Virus record (IMG/VR): IMGVR_UViG_3300034072_000850
Coordinates: 1 to 35,426 of that record
Reading direction: 5' to 3' (one strand)
DNA length: 35,426 nucleotides
Origin: a virus
Shown: positions 15,135 through 22,089 of the stretch, piece by piece
Numbering within the stretch: the stretch's first letter is position 1
Layout: each line of letters opens with the position of its first letter
Notes under the pieces: model-generated
The model's input: only the letters and a program-made list of their open reading frames with translations
What the model was told of the DNA's origin: nothing
Database searches by the model: none
Translations under genes and position numbers: made by a program

Positions 15135-15496
15135 GCCGGTGGCGACCAGGCTAAGCGGGGCCCGCCGAACAGTGCTCGCGCAAGCTGCTTGAACTCACGG
15201 CCATAGACGGTGGCGTCATAGCCCGACGCGCTCGCAGCCTTGTCCGAGACTGTTGCCGAGAAGGTGCCGGACTTGAACGATGTCACCCCAGCAGGAATCA
15301 GTCCAGTAACGATGCCGAGCTCTGCCATCTTGTGCGCCGCTAGCGCCATTTCGCCTCGGGCACGGAGGCTCTCGGACCAGTTTGCGCAGTCCTCGGCGGC
15401 CTCAGCAAGCCATGTTTCGACCGTCGCGTCGGCAACAGTGACGAAGGCAGGGTAGCGGGCCTTGAGGGTGGCGCTGGTCGGGCTGATGTAGGCCAT
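15128..15496 (-). CDS. Head-tail adaptor, DUF4054-like
   Basis: A 122-residue protein from ATG 15496. The start YISPTSATLKARYPAF, then VETWLAEAAEDCANW, and a helix GEMALAAHKMAELG match the helical DUF4054/gp6-like adaptor that binds below the portal. The end (GYDATVYGREFKQLARALFGG) also fits. No Shine-Dalgarno sequence precedes the ATG. A 13-bp element copy lies 31 nt upstream, and an intrinsic terminator lies behind that, so a new unit starts here. Confidence 0.8.
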   Translation of the reverse strand: MAYISPTSATLKARYPAFVTVADATVETWLAEAAEDCANWSESLRARGEMALAAHKMAELGIVTGLIPAGVTSFKSGTFSATVSDKAASASGYDATVYGREFKQLARALFGGPRLAWSPPAC

Positions 15497-15527
15497 GAGG
15501 CTACATCGCGCGGGGAGGGGTGAGCCT

Positions 15528-15540
15528 TTACCGCCGTCAG
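15528..15540 (-). promoter_or_regulatory. Copy 4 of the late-gene upstream element
   Basis: Exact 13-bp match on the minus strand, 31 nt before the adaptor ATG and only a few bases downstream of an intrinsic terminator. Its place just after a terminator is the best single argument that the element starts transcription, or restarts it. Confidence 0.7.
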
Positions 15541-15547
15541 CCCAACG

Positions 15548-15575
15548 AAAAGGGGCCAGCATCGCTGCCAGCCCC
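15548..15575 (-). terminator. Rho-independent terminator after the capsid genes
   Basis: On the minus strand GGGGCTGGCA-GCGA-TGCTGGCCCC forms a 10-bp stem (two G-U pairs) with a GNRA tetraloop, followed by four T. It lies downstream of the capsid gene and the small gene at 15600-15797 and should end or attenuate capsid transcripts. Confidence 0.8.
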
Positions 15576-15599
15576 TTCGCGCGACCCCCTAAGGAAGAG

Positions 15600-15797
15600 T
15601 TATTCGGTTTCGGCAGCCCGGCGAGGTTTAGACCCGCCCTTCTTGCCGTTTTCGTCATGGTCGAGAGGGTCGATCTCCTCGAACCATTCCTCCGCAAAGT
15701 CATCGGCCTCAACCGTCTGACCGACTTCGACCATCGTCAGGACGCCCTTGAGATAGGCGCCCCTTGGACCGGTGCTGATGTTCTTGACCTGTGCCAT
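15600..15797 (-). CDS. Small acidic protein after the capsid gene
   Basis: A 65-residue protein: MAQVKNISTGPRGAYLKG, then a short beta region, an acidic helix (ADDFAEEWFEEIDPLDHDE) and a basic tail. Similar small proteins often follow DUF2184 capsid genes, but I know no function. It lies 11 nt after the capsid stop and just before a terminator, so it is the last gene of the capsid transcript. Confidence 0.7.
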   Translation of the reverse strand: MAQVKNISTGPRGAYLKGVLTMVEVGQTVEADDFAEEWFEEIDPLDHDENGKKGGSKPRRAAETE

Positions 15798-15808
15798 GTC
15801 AGCGCTCC

Positions 15809-16900
15809 TTAGAAGCTGTCGCGGTAGACGATGGCCTTGGGCAGGCGGACGTCCACACCACCAACGTTCATGATGCCGCCGACCTCGTAGACGAGGCTCG
15901 ACTTCTGGAACGCGGGCAGGAACTGGTGTGCGCCAGGCAGCATGAACTTGAGCACCTGCGGATTGTTGTCGTAGGCGATCATGCGCTTGGTGCCACCGGT
16001 CCCGGCAGTCTCCAGCTCGCGGCTCTTGACGATGGTCAGCGATTCACCGGCCACATTGTTCGCCATCAGGAAGGCGAGAATGGTGCCGTCGCCCTGACCG
16101 ACGCGGGTCGTGGCGATGTAGTTGTAGCTCGACGTGGGCAGAGCCAGCGTGTTCGCGATGTGCGTCTCGCCGGTGCCGGTTTCGACAGCGGTCAGCGCCT
16201 CGTTGATGTCGCGCAGGATCTGATCCGGCGTCTTGGTCGACCAGGTGCGGGTCGAGCCGGTGCCGTCAGCAGCAACCTGAGCCGAGGGGGCCGAGGCGTT
16301 GTTGATGAAGCCGGTCCAGCCCTTTTCGTTCTCACCGCGCGGCGTCTTGCCGGTCATGGCAATGCCATAGATGAAGCGGTCGGAAGCCTGAACAGCGGCC
16401 TGCGCCTTGTCGGACGAGAGCGAGCGACCGAGCTTGGCTGCACGCTGCATTTCCTGCGTGTTCCATTCGTAGCCGATCGCGGCCAGATGGAAGTTGCGGG
16501 TCTTCTGGTCCATGAGGGTCGAAGCGTACGGCATATCGAACGCGCCGCCGGCCATGAACTCGGCCTGGCCAACCTTGTCCATCGAGTAAACGACGGTGCC
16601 GACGTCCCACATGTCGCCGCTGGTATCGATCGTCATGAAGCGGCTGATGTCGAACGAGGGGTACTTGATCGAGTAGACCTCGGCCTCGATGCGATACAGC
16701 TGCGGCGTCAGGAAGGAGATGCCCACCTGAGCGTCGCTGAAGAACGCATCGACCTTATCAGCAAAGGTCGCGGCGTGGCGGGCGTTGTCGTTCGCCCATG
16801 CCGCGATGACCTGCTTCTTCACGGCAGCATCGGCCACCATGAATGCATCGGGATCGCTGATCCGGCCAGAAGCGCGGTCGAAGAACGGAAGTGCGGTCAT
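15809..16900 (-). CDS. Major capsid protein (DUF2184 family)
   Basis: A 363-residue shell protein of the HK97 fold. DUF2184 features include SFDISRFMTIDTSGDMWDVG, FHLAAIGYEWNTQEMQRAA, and the conserved C-terminal beta region with KFMLPGAHQFLPAF and VYEVGGIMNVGGVDVRLPKA. Its position after the protease/scaffold and cement genes fits. ATG 16900 has a GGGGA site. It has no long N-terminal delta domain, consistent with a separate scaffold. Confidence 0.9.
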   Translation of the reverse strand: MTALPFFDRASGRISDPDAFMVADAAVKKQVIAAWANDNARHAATFADKVDAFFSDAQVGISFLTPQLYRIEAEVYSIKYPSFDISRFMTIDTSGDMWDVGTVVYSMDKVGQAEFMAGGAFDMPYASTLMDQKTRNFHLAAIGYEWNTQEMQRAAKLGRSLSSDKAQAAVQASDRFIYGIAMTGKTPRGENEKGWTGFINNASAPSAQVAADGTGSTRTWSTKTPDQILRDINEALTAVETGTGETHIANTLALPTSSYNYIATTRVGQGDGTILAFLMANNVAGESLTIVKSRELETAGTGGTKRMIAYDNNPQVLKFMLPGAHQFLPAFQKSSLVYEVGGIMNVGGVDVRLPKAIVYRDSF

Positions 16901-16912
16901 GTCAGGTTCCCC

Positions 16913-17380
16913 TTAGCGCTTCACGATGCGGCAAAGGCCGTCCGTGACAGTTTCGTCTGCGATCCAACCGGTCGCGATGTGGGTGGCGTCAGCAGCGGTT
17001 GCGCCGATCAGGTCTGCGGCACCGCCACCAGTGCCCACGGTCAGCGCAGCGCCGTCCGTGACAGCACCCTTGACCGGGACGTAGATCGCGCCCGAGGTCA
17101 GGATGGTGGCGTTGTCGTACTGCTGATATTCGTCGGCATCCTGCCCCGCGACGTAACCGAGCGCCGAGGTGGCGACGGTCCAGCCAAGGAAGGTGGCAAG
17201 GGTGCCAACGGTGCCGGTGCAGCCGTGGTCGCCGGAGCCGCGATAGACGGGCTTGCCGAAACCGATGCCGGCAGCATCTTCGACGGTGCGGCTGATGCGG
17301 TTCGAGGTCTCGCCATTGGCGATCATACCGGCGTAGCCCTTGGCGACGGTGCCGGTGTAGCTGGTCTGCATTTCAGGCAT
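16913..17380 (-). CDS. Structural cement protein (Gp24-like)
   Basis: A 155-residue Gly/Ala/Thr-rich beta protein: MPEMQTSYTGTVAKGYAGMI, GFGKPVYRGSGDHGC, and repeated GAAxT segments. This resembles the Gp24-like cement proteins that sit on the capsid surface and lie between protease/scaffold and major capsid genes. AGGAGG lies 7 nt before the ATG, suggesting strong expression. It is one of the most repetitive, low-charge proteins here. Confidence 0.8.
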   Translation of the reverse strand: MPEMQTSYTGTVAKGYAGMIANGETSNRISRTVEDAAGIGFGKPVYRGSGDHGCTGTVGTLATFLGWTVATSALGYVAGQDADEYQQYDNATILTSGAIYVPVKGAVTDGAALTVGTGGGAADLIGATAADATHIATGWIADETVTDGLCRIVKR

Positions 17381-17392
17381 TGATCAGCCTCC

Positions 17393-17860
17393 TTATGCGT
17401 AGCGCGCGTGGCGGATGGACGAGACGATGGCAGCAGAATCGGTGATCGGCGCCGGGGTGAGGTTGTGGACATGCGGTGCAGCGTCCGAGACCTTCATGTC
17501 AGCCGTCAGAGCAGCGAACGAGGCGGCGAACTGGGCGTCGGTCCAATCCTTGGCGGTGTCGCCGAGCTTGGCGGTGACGGCTGCGCGCATGATGGCGGGC
17601 TCGTCCATTGCGTCGGTGACGGCGACGCCAAGCGCCTTGGCCTTGTCAGCGACGATCTGGAACGAACGTGCGGCATCACGCAGCTGGGCAGGGGTCAGCT
17701 TGGCATCGGCCAGCTGCTTTTCCAGCGTCACGACCTTGGCTTCGAGCGAGGCCTTGTCGGTGGCGTAAGTGGCAAGCTTGGCATTCAGAGAATCGACAGC
17801 GATCCGAACGGCCTCACCGTTCGTCGCGTCGACTTCGGCGTCGCCGATCTTAATCTTCAT
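17393..17860 (-). CDS. Nested in-frame scaffold protein
   Basis: An internal ATG at 17860, in frame with the protease gene, is preceded by GGAG 8 nt away (GGAGAAAACACG). It would give the 155-residue scaffold domain alone, starting MKIKIGDAEVDATNG. This copies the lambda C/Nu3 and related arrangements, where free scaffold is made in excess from an internal start. The site is exactly at the domain boundary. It needs experimental proof. Confidence 0.55.
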   Translation of the reverse strand: MKIKIGDAEVDATNGEAVRIAVDSLNAKLATYATDKASLEAKVVTLEKQLADAKLTPAQLRDAARSFQIVADKAKALGVAVTDAMDEPAIMRAAVTAKLGDTAKDWTDAQFAASFAALTADMKVSDAAPHVHNLTPAPITDSAAIVSSIRHARYA

Positions 17861-18643
17861 CGTGTTTTCTCCGTAAACAAGAGCATCCATTTTCATCGGT
17901 TTTTCCGATGGGTCGGATTCGAGTTCAGAAAGCGCGCGCATCATTTGCGACATCATGAGTTTTTGGCTTTTTTCGCCAGCAACTCCGGTAGTAGGAGCAG
18001 TGCCGTTCATATGCTTTTCGTGCAGCGATATGGCCTTCTTGAGTAAAGAAATTGCCTCGCTGACGCCATCCGCCAAAGGCGTAGAACCCGATCGTTCATC
18101 GCTGATTTTGAGTTCCGGCCCGCCCCGAGCGGCAGGAACTGCGGCGATATGGTTGATGCGCACGTCGCGCTGTACAGCGTCGTAGGCTTGCCCGTCCGGC
18201 GTTGTGCCGGGGGTAGCGTCGAGGGTGCAGGTGTAGCCCATCGACAGTTGCTTGTGCGTGCTGCGGACCTTGGCCACGGCAGCAGCATCACGAACAATGA
18301 TGGGAACCCGCACGAATTCACCGTCGCGAACTACATCACCGTTGATTTCGCCAACGCCATAGGTCCGCCAGTTGTCGGCAGTGACCATGACAGACGGGTG
18401 ATCGATTGTGACTGGAGCGGCTGAGAAGCTGGCGAGGCTATCGCGCTTGAACACTTCGTCGGCAGGGCGATAAACGCGGACGGTTTCCTTGTCGCGCAGA
18501 CCAAGCTCGCCAGTCGGATCTACTTCCCGCCCAAGGTACTGCTGGATGCCAGTCCGCGCACCCCGCACCTCCGCAACGAGCGAACCATCCGCGCAAATGC
18601 GGGCGGTTGTAGCGGCATCGAGGGTGTCGAAAAGTTGCACCAT
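17393..18643 (-). CDS. Capsid maturation protease with scaffold (DUF2213)
   Basis: A 416-residue protein. Residues 1-180 form the DUF2213 prohead protease (TVRVYRPADEVFKRDSL, APVTIDHPSVMV, QLSMGYTCTLD, INHIAAVPAARGG). Residues about 182-262 are a charged, less G+C-rich linker. Residues 262-416 are the scaffold, with a coiled coil near SLEAKVVTLEKQLADAKL and a C-terminal helix that should bind capsid subunits. The His and Ser of the protease are probably in IDHPSV and QLSMGY. ATG 18643 has no Shine-Dalgarno and is preceded by the 13-bp element at 33 nt. Confidence 0.87.
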   Translation of the reverse strand: MVQLFDTLDAATTARICADGSLVAEVRGARTGIQQYLGREVDPTGELGLRDKETVRVYRPADEVFKRDSLASFSAAPVTIDHPSVMVTADNWRTYGVGEINGDVVRDGEFVRVPIIVRDAAAVAKVRSTHKQLSMGYTCTLDATPGTTPDGQAYDAVQRDVRINHIAAVPAARGGPELKISDERSGSTPLADGVSEAISLLKKAISLHEKHMNGTAPTTGVAGEKSQKLMMSQMMRALSELESDPSEKPMKMDALVYGENTMKIKIGDAEVDATNGEAVRIAVDSLNAKLATYATDKASLEAKVVTLEKQLADAKLTPAQLRDAARSFQIVADKAKALGVAVTDAMDEPAIMRAAVTAKLGDTAKDWTDAQFAASFAALTADMKVSDAAPHVHNLTPAPITDSAAIVSSIRHARYA

Positions 18644-18676
18644 GTGGTGCGGGATATTGGGTCGGAGGGGGCGCGG

Positions 18677-18689
18677 TTACCGCCGTCAG
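18677..18689 (-). promoter_or_regulatory. Copy 5 of the late-gene upstream element
   Basis: Exact 13-bp match on the minus strand, 33 nt before the protease/scaffold start. The TGA inside it is the stop codon of the minor head protein gene, so the element is shared between coding and control functions. Confidence 0.65.
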
Positions 18690-19510
18690 AACTCGCCCGT
18701 CAAAGACAAGACCGCGCGCGAGGTGCAACCGCAATTGATAAGCTGCGCCGGGCGGTCAGCGGGCGGCTTGTACTGGCCAGAAGTCGCCTCATCATCGTAT
18801 CGTTTGCCATTGCGACTGGCATGATCGACGCGGGCGTGAACCTTACCCGAAGACACCCATTCCCACATTGATAGACCGGCTTGGGTGCGCCGCTCCTCGT
18901 TCATCGTTTCAGATATCTTGCTGGTCTGGTCGGATGCGATGCGTAGCGATCGAGCGCGAGCCATGCCCACTGCCTCGCGAATATCGGCGGCGACCTCGCG
19001 TGGGACTTTGCGCTCTGACAAGCCCCGCAGAACAGCATCATTGATTCTGTCTCGTGTCTGATCGGACACTGACCGGACCAAGGCAACGTTACGTTCCACC
19101 AGCGTTGACAGCGGCGCGCGCATGTCGCCGACGCCCATCATGGCTGACACGTCGAGACCGGTGGCGCGCTTGATTGCACTTGCCCAGCGCCTGCGGTGCG
19201 CCGCCTCGACGATTGCGGCCCAACGCTCAAGGCGGAGGCGCAAGGTCACCATCAATTGCGAGATACCGGCCTCGACACTGACGACGACACCAGACAGTTC
19301 CGGTGCCGCATCGGTAGTCAACTGGCTGTAGCTGCGCTCGTATTCCGCCGTGATCGCGGCGAGACCTTCTTCCCATGCTTTGACGACGGGGTTGTAGGCG
19401 GTGGCGTAGAGGTCAGATGCCAGTGTCGCGGGGAGGGTGACTTCGCGGAAGGTGACGGTGCGTTTGCGGGGCCTGCGCTGGGCATACATTGCGGCGAGGT
19501 TGTAGCGCAT
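18686..19510 (-). CDS. Minor head protein (Mu gpF / SPP1 gp7 type)
   Basis: A 274-residue mostly helical protein. The C-terminal signature EWVSSGKVHARVDHASRNGKRYD, then PADRPAQLINCGCTSRAVL, contains the His and Cys pair typical of Phage_Mu_F domains. It lies between portal and protease, the usual position. These proteins bind the portal and are packaged in the head in few copies. The stop codon is part of the 13-bp element ahead of the protease. Confidence 0.88.
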   Translation of the reverse strand: MRYNLAAMYAQRRPRKRTVTFREVTLPATLASDLYATAYNPVVKAWEEGLAAITAEYERSYSQLTTDAAPELSGVVVSVEAGISQLMVTLRLRLERWAAIVEAAHRRRWASAIKRATGLDVSAMMGVGDMRAPLSTLVERNVALVRSVSDQTRDRINDAVLRGLSERKVPREVAADIREAVGMARARSLRIASDQTSKISETMNEERRTQAGLSMWEWVSSGKVHARVDHASRNGKRYDDEATSGQYKPPADRPAQLINCGCTSRAVLSLTGEF

Positions 19511-19512
19511 GC

Positions 19513-19740
19513 TTATTTCCGCGACGGCGGGGGTGTCGCTGGCTTGCCGTTTCTCGACAGTTCATGAACCGGTGTCTGGCAAACTGGACAGGTCACGGTC
19601 ACAAAGTCGCCATCGCGTTGGTCGCTGGTATGCTTGGTATCGCTGCGGAGGAATCGCAGTTCTGACCCGCATTGGGTGCACCCGGCTTCAAACTGGTCGT
19701 TCTCTGGCAGGTGGCCGCGCCGGATTACTTTGATTGCCAT
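19513..19740 (-). CDS. Small zinc-ribbon protein
   Basis: A 75-residue protein with two Cys pairs, CTQCG near residues 21-25 and CPVC near residues 51-54, forming a likely zinc ribbon, and a Pro/Ser/Lys tail. It lies directly between the Acb2-like gene and the minor head protein gene, with stop and start only 2 nt apart on each side. Small zinc-ribbon proteins are frequent next to portal genes. No function is known, and a part in counter-defence cannot be excluded because of its neighbours. Confidence 0.75.
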   Translation of the reverse strand: MAIKVIRRGHLPENDQFEAGCTQCGSELRFLRSDTKHTSDQRDGDFVTVTCPVCQTPVHELSRNGKPATPPPSRK

Positions 19741-19742
19741 GG

Positions 19743-19997
19743 TTACGCCGTGATATGCTTAACCGCCCACATGACGGCCTCTTCGATCTTTTGCCTTGCA
19801 ATGTCGATCTCGCGCGACGCAGGCATGTTGGCCGCCCTAACTTCGATTTGGTTCACCAAGGTCAGGAACTCTGCGCCTTTGTCCTTGATCGCCACCATCT
19901 GTGCCTTCTCGGCATCGCTCAGGACGCGATATGTATGGCGGACGGCATTGTTGGCGGTGCGCGCATCGCTGGCGCTGTCGACGTGTTCGGTCATCAT
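19743..19997 (-). CDS. Acb2/Tad1-type cyclic-nucleotide sponge candidate
   Basis: An 84-residue helical protein from ATG 19997 (or 19994). The core HTYRVLSDAEKAQMVAIKDK followed by GAEFL, and the C-terminal EEAVMWAVKHITA, resemble the Acb2/Tad1 hairpin family. As I recall, Acb2 of phage PaMx33 uses Tyr11 and Lys26 to bind cyclic dinucleotides; Tyr23 and Lys38 here have the same 15-residue spacing. Family members form oligomers that trap CBASS or Thoeris signals. The start overlaps the stop of the portal-Acb1 gene (TGATG), so the two are translationally coupled. The ligand is unknown. Confidence 0.75.
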   Translation of the reverse strand: MMTEHVDSASDARTANNAVRHTYRVLSDAEKAQMVAIKDKGAEFLTLVNQIEVRAANMPASREIDIARQKIEEAVMWAVKHITA

Positions 19998-21949
19998 CAA
20001 CTCTCCATCACCTTCGACTTCCAATCCGGATCAATCGGCTCGAAGATTTCCGGACCGAAGCGCAGTTCGCCGGAATAAGGCTTCAGTGCTTCAAGATCGA
20101 TGTCGCCTGCCTCATACGAGATCGTGACATGCGGCAGATAATCCGGCCAATCATGGCTTGCACCGGCCTGAACCATGTCACGATGACGTGATTCCAGAGA
20201 CCAAGACGCGAACTGCAGGACGAGTGCACCTTCGCCGAACCGTTCAAGCGCACGCGGTCCGCCAGCCTTTATGACAAGACCACCATCGGGATCGCTCGAC
20301 CAGCCTTCGCCCATCTGCATGGGATCGACAGGCTGCTTGGAATATAGGACAGTGACGTGGAGCTGGTCGGCCGGCATCGTCGCTTTGACCCCGACACCCC
20401 GAGCCCAGTCGATCAGCTCACCGGCGTTCAAGAGCCTACGGTAGACGTAGAGCGGGCGGGGGGTTGCGTCGCCAAACGGAATGATGCCGCCGCCACCAAT
20501 GAACAACTCTGGTCGGCGGTCGTTCGCAGCAACACGGACAGGCGGAGCGCTTCCAATCGATCCGCCTGCGCCGGTAGACGTCGGATCACCTCCTTCCTGT
20601 GATGGATCGCCGAGCGAAGGATCGGCAACGATGCCGAAGCGCTCGGCCTCGGGTATCTTGGCCAGCGCCTGCCCCAGACCAGGCATCCATTCGCCTTCGA
20701 CAAGCGTGTTCTGCGCCGCCTCGTTGAAAGCCTGCTCCGGCATGGCGTTGAGAGTGGCGATCGTGTTCAGCGCCTCGGCCACCGTCTTGAAGCGGGTCGC
20801 GGTCTTGTCTTCGTCCGGCGCTTCGAGCGGTTCGAAGTCGTAGTCTACCTTTGCAGGGGTTGAGCCGAGCGCGGAGGGGACGAGATAGACGTCGAGTTGA
20901 TCCAGACACGGCGCCATCTGCAGCGTCTGCTTGGCCCGGATCTTCTTTACCCAATCCTTTTGCTGTCCGTCGCCGCTGCTGTTCAAGCCCTCAGGAGCGC
21001 GGCCGAGCAGGCGTGTCGCCGGAATGTCGGACACGGCACAGACAAAATCGGCGTAGGCGTTGATCACGTCCTTTGCGCCGGCAAAGTTGTAGCTGATGTC
21101 ATCGATCTTCTCGGCCGGGCCATCAGCCCCGTTGCCGCTATCGAAGACCGTCGCGTTGTACATGCTTTCGGCAATCGCGATGATCTGCATGCGGGCGCCG
21201 ACCTTGGCCTCGCCGTCAACGGTGGCAACGACTTCGGAAAGGTTCGGGATACCGATGCGGGTCAGGCGGGCCTTGTGGAGCAGCGCGGCGAAGGAGGCGC
21301 GGGCGGTGTCGCTGTCCTTCACCGCATCAAGCACCTGCTGGACGGTGCTCTCACCCCAGTAGGTATCGGCACTATGGGCGGCAAATGGCGCTGCCAGACT
21401 GCCGCTGGTATCTGCCTTGAACGCAATGACGCGGCTCGGGTGGATATCGACCATCCCGCCCTCGGTCTGCATCTGCCACATCACAGGCTCGCCATAACCG
21501 GGCCGTGTCGCGTCAGTGCTCAGGGCCTGGAACGTCAGGTGCCAGCGCGAGACGACGTGGATGTAGGCGAGGCCGCCTTTGCCGATCGAGCGAGGTGCAG
21601 GGGTGTCTGGCCTGCCGGGGAGGCCAAGCACGAATGCACCACCACCGAGGCCGCGCAGTGTTTCAACGAGCAGAAGCTTCTGTGCAAGCTGGAGGCGCTT
21701 CTCCTCCGCTTCGAGAGCCTCGATCTCCTCGCGTTCCATTTCCCAGCAGCGACCTTCACGGACCATATCGAGCGCAGGGATCTGGATGATCTTCCGCATC
21801 AGGCCGGAGCCTGTGTAAGCGGCATGGATCTCGTGCTGAGTCAGCGGGCGAGTGGCGCAGTAAGTCGATGCAGTTCTGGCATCGCGGCTTGTGCCTTGGC
21901 CGGTCAGGGCGTTCCTGAGGCCGTCAACGAATTGGAGAACCTTGCCCAT
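19997..21949 (-). CDS. Portal protein fused to Acb1-like 2H phosphoesterase
   Basis: A 650-residue protein. Residues 1 to about 445 are a DUF1073-type portal (LTQHEIHAAYTGSGLMRKII, VVSRWHLTFQ, WGESTVQQVLDAVKD, PATRLLGRAPEGLNSSGDGQ), the dodecameric DNA gate of the head. A Gly/Ser/Pro-rich linker (about 446-497) joins a C-terminal domain of about 150 residues with two HxT motifs, H531-V-T533 and H607-V-T609. This is the two-histidine phosphoesterase signature of anti-CBASS Acb1, which degrades cyclic oligonucleotide signals. The ATG lacks a Shine-Dalgarno and lies 33 nt after a copy of the 13-bp element. Catalysis is inferred, not shown. Confidence 0.88.
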   Translation of the reverse strand: MGKVLQFVDGLRNALTGQGTSRDARTASTYCATRPLTQHEIHAAYTGSGLMRKIIQIPALDMVREGRCWEMEREEIEALEAEEKRLQLAQKLLLVETLRGLGGGAFVLGLPGRPDTPAPRSIGKGGLAYIHVVSRWHLTFQALSTDATRPGYGEPVMWQMQTEGGMVDIHPSRVIAFKADTSGSLAAPFAAHSADTYWGESTVQQVLDAVKDSDTARASFAALLHKARLTRIGIPNLSEVVATVDGEAKVGARMQIIAIAESMYNATVFDSGNGADGPAEKIDDISYNFAGAKDVINAYADFVCAVSDIPATRLLGRAPEGLNSSGDGQQKDWVKKIRAKQTLQMAPCLDQLDVYLVPSALGSTPAKVDYDFEPLEAPDEDKTATRFKTVAEALNTIATLNAMPEQAFNEAAQNTLVEGEWMPGLGQALAKIPEAERFGIVADPSLGDPSQEGGDPTSTGAGGSIGSAPPVRVAANDRRPELFIGGGGIIPFGDATPRPLYVYRRLLNAGELIDWARGVGVKATMPADQLHVTVLYSKQPVDPMQMGEGWSSDPDGGLVIKAGGPRALERFGEGALVLQFASWSLESRHRDMVQAGASHDWPDYLPHVTISYEAGDIDLEALKPYSGELRFGPEIFEPIDPDWKSKVMES

Positions 21950-21982
21950 GGGGGTGGGCGTAGGTCTGGGGGTGGGGTGGCG

Positions 21983-21995
21983 TTACCGCCGTCAG
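21983..21995 (-). promoter_or_regulatory. Copy 6 of the late-gene upstream element
   Basis: Exact 13-bp match on the minus strand, 33 nt before the portal start. The intervening leader is almost free of G and very rich in C. The element lies back to back with the promoter of the plus-strand P63C gene, so it marks the boundary where the moron entered. Confidence 0.65.
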
Positions 21996-22027
21996 ATCAC
22001 TCGCCACGCATAATGGCGCGCAGTATA

Positions 22028-22056
22028 TTGCCATTTCTGCTTAGCAAGCATATATA
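22028..22056 (+). promoter_or_regulatory. Sigma-70-like promoter of the P63C gene
   Basis: TTGCCA at 22028-22033, a 17-bp spacer, and TATATA at 22051-22056 form a good sigma-70-type promoter. Start of transcription would be near 22063, leaving a leader of about 25 nt before ATG 22090. It is the clearest housekeeping promoter in the late region, as expected for a gene expressed in the lysogen. Confidence 0.7.
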
Positions 22057-22089
22057 GTGGATTATACACGGCAAGCAGGGGTTAAAGAT

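Noticed and set aside
15791-17383. A 530-codon open frame on the plus strand opposite the capsid and cement genes
   Set aside because: It is antisense to two clear structural genes, has the Arg/Gly/Val/Asp-rich make-up of a reversed high-G+C gene, and no ribosome site or neighbour supports it.
20897-22057. A 386-codon plus-strand frame opposite the portal gene
   Set aside because: It is a shadow of the portal coding strand with no motif, and its end collides with the P63C promoter.
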